Positions 1 through 7,900 of a stretch of 56,760 nt of DNA are shown piece after piece (position 1 is the stretch's first letter; every line of letters starts with the position of its first letter). Below the pieces are notes generated by a model. That model had not been told where the DNA came from. It ran no database searches and saw only the letters and a list, made by a program, of their open reading frames with translations. This DNA comes from Paenibacillus pasadenensis DSM 19293 (lineage in GTDB: Bacteria; Bacillota; Bacilli; Paenibacillales; Paenibacillaceae), in contig NZ_AULW01000059.1 of the NCBI RefSeq assembly GCF_000422485.1, positions 1 to 56,760 on the forward strand, given 5' to 3'. The position numbers were made by a program, and so were the translations under genes.

Positions 1-355
1 GGTGCTGGCCTTCCCGGAGGCCTACCGCGTGCGGCTGCGCACCTCCAACGGCATGGAACGCCTGAACGGGGAGATCCGCAGGCGCGAGACGGTCATCCGC
101 ATCTTTCCCAATCGCGCTTCCGTCATCCGTCTCATCGGAGCCATGCTCATGGAAGAGAACGAGTACTGGATGACGAAGAAGCCGTACATGGACATGACGG
201 ACTTCAAGGCGTGGAAGAAGCAGAAAGCCACTCAGGGCGCCGGCTCGGAGGAGCAGGAAACCAGCACCACCATGACGGAAGCGACGGACAGCCTTTAAAC
301 CCGATTCCATTTTCTACCGAGAAGTGTTTTTACACACAATTATGGACTTGACCCT
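1..355 (+). mobile_element. 3' end of an IS256-family insertion sequence
   Basis: The transposase C-terminus is followed by a short tail and, at about 323-354, a sequence ending GGACTTGACCCTC with an upstream TTTTTACACAC segment. This resembles the terminal inverted repeat of Mutator-type/IS256 elements. The left end lies outside the window, so the paired repeat and the target duplication cannot be checked. The element abuts a 52-bp tandem array and lies just downstream of pilC. Confidence 0.7.
2..298 (+). CDS. IS256-family (Mutator-type) transposase, C-terminal fragment
   Basis: About 98 residues of a transposase cut by the window edge. The stretch with SNGMERLNGEIRRRE and VIRIFPN followed by IRLIGAMLMEENE is the conserved C-terminal part of IS256/Mutator DDE transposases; it includes the glutamate region of the catalytic domain. 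The reading frame is open to the first base, so the upstream part probably continues beyond the window. Whether the whole gene is intact cannot be judged. The tail after position 240 is rich in Thr/Glu and not conserved. Confidence 0.85.
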   Translation: MLAFPEAYRVRLRTSNGMERLNGEIRRRETVIRIFPNRASVIRLIGAMLMEENEYWMTKKPYMDMTDFKAWKKQKATQGAGSEEQETSTTMTEATDSL

Positions 356-612
356 CCGACGCGCCTCCTACCACCGAGTTACTCGATTTTTCCGCGCAAC
401 CGCCACTCCGACGCGCTTCCCACCACCGAGTTACTCGGTTTTTCCGCGTAACTGCCGCTCCGACGGCCTTCCAACTACCCCGTTACTCGGTTTTTCCGCG
501 CAACTGCCTCGCCGTCGCACTTCCAACTAACCAGTTACTCGGTTTTTCCGCGTAGCTGCCACGCCGGCGCGCCTCCAACTAAGTTTTCCGCGCAACCGCC
601 GCGCCGTCGCGC
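350..612. repeat. 52-bp tandem repeat array (about 5 copies)
   Basis: GTTACTCGGTTTTTCCGCG recurs at 378, 430, 482 and 534 with exact 52-bp spacing; a shortened fifth copy follows near 580. The best copies carry the 15-bp palindrome ACCGAGTTACTCGGT. Copies are contiguous, without unique spacers, so this is a minisatellite and not a CRISPR. It fills the space between the IS end and the pilC stop. Short ORFs through it have no recognisable product. Confidence 0.85.
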
Positions 613-624
613 CTCAAAAGCCGC

Positions 625-1833
625 CTACCCCATCTGCCCGTACAGGCTGAACATCGGCAGCATGATCGCCGCGACGATGAGGCCGACGACGCCGGCGAGG
701 AAGACGATGAGCAGCGGCTCGATGAGCGACTTCAGCCGGTCGACGGTGTTGTCGACGTCCATCTCGTAGAAGTCCGCGACCTTGGCCAGCATCTCGTCGA
801 GCGCGCCCGTCTCCTCGCCGACCGCGATCATCTGCGTGACGAGCGGCGGGAATACCCACGACTGCTTGAGCGGCTCCGACAGCGGATTGCCCCGCCGCAG
901 CGAGTCGGCGCTCAGCCGCAAGTAGCGGGCGATGACGCGGTTGCCGACCGCCTCCTCGACGATCTGCAGCGACTGCAGCATCGGCACGGCGCTCGCATAC
1001 AGCGAAGACAGCGTGCGCGACACCTGGGCGATCGCGCCCTTTTGCTGCAGCTTGCCGAACACCGGCAGCTTCAGCTTCACGTAGTCGAGCGCATACGCTC
1101 CGCGCTGCGTCCGCTTGAACCCGAGCAGCAGCGCCAGCAGCAGCACCGCCGCTCCGAGCCACAGGTACCATTCGTTCTCGATGCTGGCGCTGAGCGCCAT
1201 GACGACCTTGGTGATCGCCGGCAGCTCCGCGTTCATCGACTCGAACATGCTGACGAACTGCGGCACGATCGCCTTGAGCAGGTAGATGACGGCCGCGACG
1301 GCGAGCAGCCCGACGATGACCGGATAGGTGAGCGCCGACTTGATCTTCTCCCGCGTCACATGCCCCTTCTCGAAAAACGTCGCCAGCCGCTCGAGCGTCC
1401 CCTCCAGGTCGCCCGACTCCTCGCCCGCCCGGATCATGCTCGTAAACATGACGGGGAAGATGCGCCGATGCTCCATCGCCGCCTGCGAGAAGCTGCTGCC
1501 GCGAAGCAGCGAGGCATGGACGTCGCGCAGCGCCTTGCGCAGCGGCTTGCTCTCTGTCTGCTGGGAGAGGATGTCGGTCGCCTGCACGATCGGCACGCCG
1601 GCCCGGACGAGCGTGGCGAACTGCCGGCAGTAGACGATGAAGTGGGCCGGCTTGACGGGATTGCCGATGTAGATGTCCATCTGCAGCAGCGAGCTGCGAT
1701 GCTCCTCCAGCGCCAGGACGACGAGCCCGCGGCGCCGCAGCTCCTCGACCGCCGACGACTTGTCCATCGCCGTCAGCATGCCCTTCAGCTGCTTGCCGGC
1801 GGAGCTTTTGACATGATAGTGAAACTGCGCCAC
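625..1833 (-). CDS. pilC: Type IV pilus inner-membrane platform protein PilC (GspF family)
   Basis: 402 residues, the usual length for PilC/GspF. This polytopic protein is the membrane platform on which the PilB and PilT motors act. Two GspF domains are visible: one around residues 65-195 (FIVYCRQFATLVRAGVPI, GEESGDLEG) and a repeat around 265-395 (FSRTLSSLYASAVPMLQSL-like, GEETGALDEML). Each is followed by hydrophobic segments, and the C-terminus ends in a transmembrane helix (LLIVFLAGVVGLIVAAIMLPMFSLY). The GTG start has a GAGGGGAG Shine-Dalgarno, three bases after the pilT stop, so it is the last gene of pilB-pilT-pilC. Repeats and an IS follow directly; no prepilin peptidase gene is present. 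Confidence 0.93.
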   Translation of the reverse strand: MAQFHYHVKSSAGKQLKGMLTAMDKSSAVEELRRRGLVVLALEEHRSSLLQMDIYIGNPVKPAHFIVYCRQFATLVRAGVPIVQATDILSQQTESKPLRKALRDVHASLLRGSSFSQAAMEHRRIFPVMFTSMIRAGEESGDLEGTLERLATFFEKGHVTREKIKSALTYPVIVGLLAVAAVIYLLKAIVPQFVSMFESMNAELPAITKVVMALSASIENEWYLWLGAAVLLLALLLGFKRTQRGAYALDYVKLKLPVFGKLQQKGAIAQVSRTLSSLYASAVPMLQSLQIVEEAVGNRVIARYLRLSADSLRRGNPLSEPLKQSWVFPPLVTQMIAVGEETGALDEMLAKVADFYEMDVDNTVDRLKSLIEPLLIVFLAGVVGLIVAAIMLPMFSLYGQMG

Positions 1834-1836
1834 GCG

Positions 1837-2886
1837 CTACTCCCCTCTCTCCTGCAGGTAAGCCCTCGCGTCGGCCGGATCGGCCGCGCCCTGGCGCAGC
1901 AGCTCCTGCACGCTGCTCTCCAGCGTGGCCATCCCCTGCTGCCGGCCCGTCTGCATGACGCCGCGCAGCTGATGGACCTTCTCGGTCCGGATCAGATTGG
2001 CGACGGCCGGCGTGTTGACGAGGATCTCCGCGGCGCAGACGCGCCCGCGTCCTCCCGCCCGGCGCAGCAGCCGCTGGGCGTGCACGCCGATCAGCAGCGA
2101 GGCGAGCTGCGCCCGGATCTGGCCTTGCCTGTCCGCTCCGAAAGCATCCACGATCCGGTCGACCGCCTGCGGCGCGTCCGCCGTATGGAGCGTGGACAGC
2201 ACGAGATGCCCCGTCTCCGCCGCCGTCAAGGCGGCCGCCATCGTCTCCGCGTCGCGCATCTCGCCGACGAGGATGACGTCCGGCGCCTGCCGCAGCGCGG
2301 CCCGCAGGCCGCTGGCGAAGCTCGCCGTATCGCGGCCGATCTCCCGCTGGTCGATCAGCGAGCGCTCCTGCGGGTACACATGCTCGATCGGATCCTCCAG
2401 CGTGACGATGTGCAGGCTGCGCGTCCGGCTCAAGTGCCCGACGAGCGCCGCCAGCGTGGACGACTTGCCGCTGCCGGTCGGGCCGGTGACGAGCAGCAGC
2501 CCTTGCCGCCGCTGCGCCCAGTCCGTCAGCATGCGCGACAGGCCGAGCTCCTCCAGCGTCGGCGTCCCGTCCGGCAGCACGCGCGCCGCGAGCCCGAGGC
2601 CGCCGAGACGGCGGAATACGTTCAGCCGGTAGCGGCTGCCGTCCGTCTCGCAGGCGAGATCGGCCTCGCCCTCCGCGTCGAAGCGCTCCCTGCGGCTGCC
2701 GAGCAGCGGCAGCAGCAGCGCCTCCGCTTGCTCGCGCCCGAGCGGCGCCGCCAGCGAGACGGCTGGCGCCAGCGCCCCGTCGATTCGCAGCAGCGGCGGC
2801 GCTCCGGCCGCCAGATGCAGATCCGAGGCGCCCCGCTCGCGGGCCTCGCGCAGCAGCTCCCGCAGCAGTCCCTGCGGTTCGTTCAT
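1837..2886 (-). CDS. pilT: Type IV pilus retraction ATPase PilT
   Basis: 349 residues from the ATG at 2886, preceded by AAAGGAGG. The open frame runs 39 codons further upstream, but that part has no family similarity, so the shorter start is chosen. This is a secretion-type hexameric ATPase. It has Walker A GPTGSGKS, Walker B in VILVGEMRDAET, the GHLVLSTLHT histidine box, and VANLIRTEKVHQL, which matches the PilT AIRNLIRE retraction motif. The N-terminal PAS-like domain contains GASDLHL. It probably powers pilus disassembly for twitching or DNA uptake, opposing PilB encoded upstream. Confidence 0.93.
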   Translation of the reverse strand: MNEPQGLLRELLREARERGASDLHLAAGAPPLLRIDGALAPAVSLAAPLGREQAEALLLPLLGSRRERFDAEGEADLACETDGSRYRLNVFRRLGGLGLAARVLPDGTPTLEELGLSRMLTDWAQRRQGLLLVTGPTGSGKSSTLAALVGHLSRTRSLHIVTLEDPIEHVYPQERSLIDQREIGRDTASFASGLRAALRQAPDVILVGEMRDAETMAAALTAAETGHLVLSTLHTADAPQAVDRIVDAFGADRQGQIRAQLASLLIGVHAQRLLRRAGGRGRVCAAEILVNTPAVANLIRTEKVHQLRGVMQTGRQQGMATLESSVQELLRQGAADPADARAYLQERGE

Positions 2887-3005
2887 ATCGGTCCAGCCTC
2901 CTTTTGCCCTTGCAGGCGCAGCCTGATGCGGTTCCCCGCGCGAGGCCGGCCGAGCCTGGCGCGCCGGCGCCCTGCTGCCCGCCTCGGACGCTCCATGGTC
3001 CATCC

Positions 3006-4670
3006 TCAGCGCAGCGCCGCCTCGCGCATCACTTCCTGCACGGTCGTCTGTCCCTGCAGCACCTTGTCCATGCCGTCCTGCAGCAGGCCGGCCAGGCCGG
3101 CCCGCTCCGCGGCTGCCCGCAGCTCGAGCACCGAGGCGTCGTCGCCGATCATCCGGCGCAGCTCGTCCGTCACGGCCAGCACCTCGTGGATCGCGATCCG
3201 GCCGCGGTAGCCGGTCTTGCTGCAGCTGCCGCAGCCGGCGCCGCGGTACAAGCGGTCCGTCTCGATGCCGTAGCTGCGCAGCAGGATCCGCTCCTGCTCG
3301 GTCGGCTCATGCGCCTGGCGGCAGTCCGGGCAGATTCGCCGGACGAGCCGCTGCGCGACGACGCCGACGAGGGAGCTGGCGATCAGATAGCTGGCGATGC
3401 CCATGTCGCGGAACCGGGTCACCGTGCTGACCGCGTCGTTCGTATGCAGCGTCGACAGCACGAGATGGCCGGTCAGCGACGCCCGGATGGCGATCTCCGC
3501 CGTCTCCGAGTCGCGGATCTCGCCGACCATGACGATGTTCGGGTCCTGGCGCAGGATCGAGCGCAGCCCGGCGGCGAACGTCAGCCCGATCGCCGGGTTC
3601 ACATGCACCTGGTTGATGCCTTCCAGCTGGTATTCCACCGGATCCTCGACGGTGATGATGTTCTCGCTGTCGCGGTTGAGATGCTGCAGCGCCGAGTACA
3701 GCGTCGTCGTCTTGCCGCTGCCGGTCGGCCCGGTGAGGAGCACGATGCCGTAAGGCGACTCGACCATTCCTTTGAACAGCCGGTAGTTGTCCGGGCTGAA
3801 GCCGAGCTGCTCGATGCCTTTGACGCCGACGCTCAGATCGAGGATCCGCAGCACCAGCTTCTCGCCATGGATCGTCGGCAGCGAGGAGATCCGGATGTCC
3901 ACCGTGCGGAAGTCGACCTGCATCTTGATCCGGCCGTCCTGCGGCAGCCGCCGCTCGGCGATGTTGAGCTTGGCCATGATCTTGAGACGCGCCGTAATGT
4001 AGCCCTGCATCGCCTTGGGAATGACCCGCTCCGTGCGCAGCTCGCCGTCGATCCGGTACCGGATGAGCACCTGCGTCTCGCCCGGATCGACATGGATGTC
4101 GGACACCTGCAGCTGCACCGCCTGCTGGATCATGCCGTTCACCAGCCGCACGACCGGCGAGTCCTCGTCGGTGATCTCCATCTCGCCGATCTCGTCCTGC
4201 GTCGGCAGCTCGCCCAAGATCTGGCTCATGGAGTCCTGCAGGCCGTAGAAGCGGGCGATGGCGCGCTGCAGCTCCTCTTTGGTGGAGATCGCCGGCTCGA
4301 TCCGGAAGCCGGTGCTCATCCGCAGCTCCTCGATCGCGAAGTAGTCGAGCGGATCGGCCATCGCCACCATCAGCTTGCCGCCCTCTTTATGAAGCGGGAT
4401 GACTTGATAGCGGCGCGCCAGGCTCTCCGGGATGATCTGGGCGATGGAAGGATCGATCTGGTACTTGAACAGGCTCACATGCGGAATTCCCAGCTGGAAT
4501 TCCAGCACCTCGATGAGCTGCTGCTCGGTCATGTAGCCTTGGGCGATGAGCAGATCGCCCAGCTTCTGTTTCGTCCGTCCCTGCTCGCGCAGCGCCTCCT
4601 GGAGCTCCGTCTCCGTAATGACGCCGCTCTCGACCAGCAGGTCGCCGAGCCTTTTCCTCACCCTGTTCAT
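3006..4670 (-). CDS. pilB: Type IV pilus extension ATPase PilB (GspE family) with c-di-GMP-binding-type N-terminus
   Basis: 554 residues. Residues 7-59 form two 24-residue RLGxxL...LxxQ units separated by five residues, the arrangement of the c-di-GMP-binding MshEN domain. The motor domain has Walker A GPTGSGKT at 314-321, Walker B in NIVMVGEIRDSET and GHLVLSTLHTND. Near residue 440 a tetracysteine zinc site (CPDC ... CGSC) is typical of PilB/GspE and absent from PilT. PilB drives pilin polymerisation at the inner membrane. It is the first gene of a pilB-pilT-pilC operon. Its promoter must lie in the AT-rich region 4671-4979, shared with the divergent secreted-protein gene. Confidence 0.94.
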   Translation of the reverse strand: MNRVRKRLGDLLVESGVITETELQEALREQGRTKQKLGDLLIAQGYMTEQQLIEVLEFQLGIPHVSLFKYQIDPSIAQIIPESLARRYQVIPLHKEGGKLMVAMADPLDYFAIEELRMSTGFRIEPAISTKEELQRAIARFYGLQDSMSQILGELPTQDEIGEMEITDEDSPVVRLVNGMIQQAVQLQVSDIHVDPGETQVLIRYRIDGELRTERVIPKAMQGYITARLKIMAKLNIAERRLPQDGRIKMQVDFRTVDIRISSLPTIHGEKLVLRILDLSVGVKGIEQLGFSPDNYRLFKGMVESPYGIVLLTGPTGSGKTTTLYSALQHLNRDSENIITVEDPVEYQLEGINQVHVNPAIGLTFAAGLRSILRQDPNIVMVGEIRDSETAEIAIRASLTGHLVLSTLHTNDAVSTVTRFRDMGIASYLIASSLVGVVAQRLVRRICPDCRQAHEPTEQERILLRSYGIETDRLYRGAGCGSCSKTGYRGRIAIHEVLAVTDELRRMIGDDASVLELRAAAERAGLAGLLQDGMDKVLQGQTTVQEVMREAALR

Positions 4671-4979
4671 CCCGCTTCCCCGCCTTCCTCTCTCCCCGCC
4701 GTCGCGGCTTGTCCTCCTAATTATCGAAAGGAAATATCGATAAGTTTAGGTCTTTAGTCTCAACTCGAAAAATAAATGAACGATTTTTCATAAATCGCAT
4801 AGATATTATCGTTTAATCAATAAATATCGTCTTTTTATTTCAATATGTGAATAAAACCAGGTCTTTAACTTCCAATATGTGTTTTTTCGATGTCGAATCG
4901 ATTATAATCAAACTATCCAAAATTAGTCTATATGAACTATGACCTTTTTCCGTATTCCACCATTCCATTCTGGAGGTAG
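4671..4979. promoter_or_regulatory. AT-rich divergent control region between pilB and the large secreted-protein gene
   Basis: About 300 bp, strikingly AT-rich against GC-rich flanks. It holds an inverted repeat TTATCGA-N9-TCGATAA at 4721-4743, a direct repeat AGGTCTTTA at 4748 and 4859, a direct repeat CAATATGTG at 4841 and 4873, and a Spo0A-box match TGTCGAA at 4891-4897. A TATAAT at 4903-4908 could be a -10 for the plus-strand gene, but no good -35 is seen. For pilB, TTCACA-N17-GATATT on the minus strand around 4825-4855 is a weak candidate. No coding sequence is evident. Confidence 0.5.
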
Positions 4980-7900
4980 ATGCTCCCCATGGCCGCCCGT
5001 CTCCGCTCCGCGCTCTGCGCCCCTTTGGCGATCCTGCTGCTGCTGGCATCGCTGCTGTCGCTCTGGCCGCCATCCGTTCCTTCGGCGTCGGCGGCATCCG
5101 CCGCCAAGATCCGGCTGCTCGAACTGACGGACGCCGGCACGTCCGATCTGAAGCCGCTGCTCGGCTCCGCCGACTACGAGATCACGACGATGAAGATGAA
5201 GACGTTTGTCGCCTCCCGCGTCGACATCGACGGCCTGTACGACGCCGTCTACATCGGCAAGGGCAAGTACAATCCCGAGTCGATGTCCTATCTGTCCACG
5301 TCCGACGCACGCAATGCGGCGCATGACACGTCCAAGAAGCTCAACGACATCACGAACCTCAAGGCGCAGGAGCTGATCGACGGCTACGTCAACCGCGGCC
5401 TGCTCGTGCTTCTCTACAGCGACAAAGCGACGTCCGACGGCCTGCTGTATCAGCCGGCCCTCCCGAACGGAGAGTCAGGCGTGCTGAAAAAAAGATTTTC
5501 CATCTACCAGGAGAGCGGCAAGCAGCGGGAAAACGTGCTGTTCCTCGACAAGCAGGGGCTGAGCGCGATCGCCTCCACCTTGAAGCAGAACAAGTACGCG
5601 CGCCTGCTCTCGCTGAGACCGGAGCTGAACGTGACGGAGGCGCCGACCGACTATGTGACGAATCCGTCCCATTTCTACCGCGCGGGCGACACGCTCGTCT
5701 TCCGCTACGAACAGCCGGCCGAATCCCGCCTGCGCGCGAACCTGTACCTCAACCTGGACGCGTCGCTGCGCTTCCAGGCGGAGCAGGTCGTGGCGACTTC
5801 CGACGCCTCCGGGCCGTCCGGCGAGCTGCGGTACCGCATGCCGCGAGGCTACTCCGGGCTGTACTATTGGAAGCTGGAGCTGGTCGAGCTCGAGACCGGG
5901 CTGAAAAGCTACGCCTCCGGCGCCGTCCGCTTCCGCGACCGCCAGACGGAAATCAGCGTCCTCCAGGTGCTGCCGGGCAACGCCAACAGCGACTTGACGA
6001 AGGACACGGTGCTGAAGCAGAGCTACCTGAGCACCGAGGACTACCGGATCGCGCTGAAGACGGCCACGATCCAGGCGTTCAACACCAAGGGCGGCCCGTA
6101 CGGGTACGACTCCATCGGCGGCAAGTACGACATGCTGATCTTCGGCTTCAAGGACTCGTACAACGGCAGCGCCCCGATCAGCGAGACGGCCGCCAAGGCC
6201 GTCAAAGACTTCATCGAGACCGGGCAAAGCGTCCTGTTCACTCACGATACCGTGTTCATCTCCGACGGCACGACCGACAACGTCTGGACGCGGAACTTCA
6301 AGCCCGTCACCGGACAGACCGGCCTCCACACGAACATCGGGCTGGGAGCGCCCAAAACATCCTCGACCGTCGCCAAAGTCAACGACGGCCTGCTGACGAA
6401 GTTCCCGTTCAACCTGGATGCCGGCACGCCGTCCGTCGCGACGACGCATGACCAGTACTTCATGCTCGATCTGGAGGATCCGACGCTCGTGCCGTGGTAC
6501 AACATCACCGGCGGCACGCGGGACAACAGCGACAGCTGGAATCATTACTACACCTATTCCAAAGGCAACGTCACCTACTCCGGCACCGGCCACCAGGGCG
6601 ACAGCGGCACGTTCCCCGATTGGGAGCAGCGCCTGTTCGTCAACACGATGTACCGCGCCTTCATGGGCTCCAACCATAAGCCGGAGCTGGCCGTCCACGC
6701 TCCCGCCGCCTACTCGGCCCAAGCAGGCAACTACATCCCGCACTACCAGCAGATCCCGGTCAGCTTCACCGCGGAGGATCCCGACTACAAGGACCGCCGG
6801 ATCAGCGCCAAGGTGGAGTTCCTGTACACGGGCACGGACGGCAAGCCGGTCGTCCGCACGATGTCCGAGAACGCCTCGCTGCTCTCGGGCACGCTCGTAT
6901 CCGAGTCGTATCCGAATCCGCTGCCGCAGGGCGGAGAGCTGACGGTACGCATCACCGCGACCGACCGGCAAGGCGCCTTCTCGACCGAGTCGGTGCGCGT
7001 CGTCGTGCGGCCCGTGACGGCCGGCCTTCAGGTCGACCGCTCCGTGACCGGCACGTTCAAGGAAGCCTATGTCGAAAAGGGCAAGGACTTTACGCTGAGC
7101 TACGTCGTCCGGCCGCAGCCGGTGACGGCGGCCAAAGGCCAGTCGGATCTCGTCATCGCCGCTCCGGCGTTCCAGGAAAAGCTGCCGCCGAATCTCGAGC
7201 CGGTCTCGCTGCCGCCCGGATTCCAGAAGAGCGGCACGCTCGCAAGCGGCTACACGGTGACGGGCACGCTGCCCGACATCCGCTACGCCGCCGATCCGTC
7301 CGGAGACGGCACGCGCTACGCGGCGGAGCCGGTTCCGTTCTCGATCACGGCCAAAGCCGCCGCGATCGGCAGGCTGCCGCTCGACCAGGCGACGCTGACG
7401 TACCGCAATCTCGGCCAGATCGCAGGCACGTCGCTCCGCTTCAACGCCCTCACGCTCGAGGCGATCGTCAAGCCGACCGCGCTGTCGCTGCCGGCGGAGG
7501 TCGACATCGCGTTCGGCCAGAGCTACAAGCTGCTGCTGACGATGGAGCCCGCGGAAGCGTCGGTCATCGGCTTGAAATGGACGACGAGCCAGCCGGCCCA
7601 TGTATCCATCGAGGAGAGCGTCATCGGCGGCATCATGGTGAAAGGCTTGAAAATCGGCCAGTCCTCTGTCGTCCAAGTGACGGACGAGCTGACCGGCCTC
7701 AGCGCCAGCACGAAGGTGAATGTCATCCAGCCGGGCTTGTCGCTGAGCACTGCGGACGGAGGCTCCGTCTACACGCTGGGCAGCCGGATCGGACTGAAGT
7801 CGGTGCTCACCAAGGTGACGAGCGACGTGGTGCCGAGCGGCGCGCAGGTCGAATGGTCCGTCAGCCCGCAACAGGCGGGTGCGGAAAGCATTCGAGAAAG

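Noticed and set aside
350-612. CRISPR array
   Set aside because: Repeats are directly contiguous at 52-bp steps without unique spacers, and no cas genes are present. The same applies to the 51-bp array at 17750-18430.
2887-3003. 39-residue N-terminal extension of PilT
   Set aside because: No similarity to PilT. A strong AAAGGAGG stands before the internal ATG at 2886.
1042-4757. Long plus-strand ORFs opposite pilC, pilT and pilB
   Set aside because: Composition is Arg/His/Ala/Leu-rich with no motif. They are antisense shadows of strongly supported genes. Similar shadows opposite mfd, the urt genes, glmU, holB and the large secreted-protein gene were left out.
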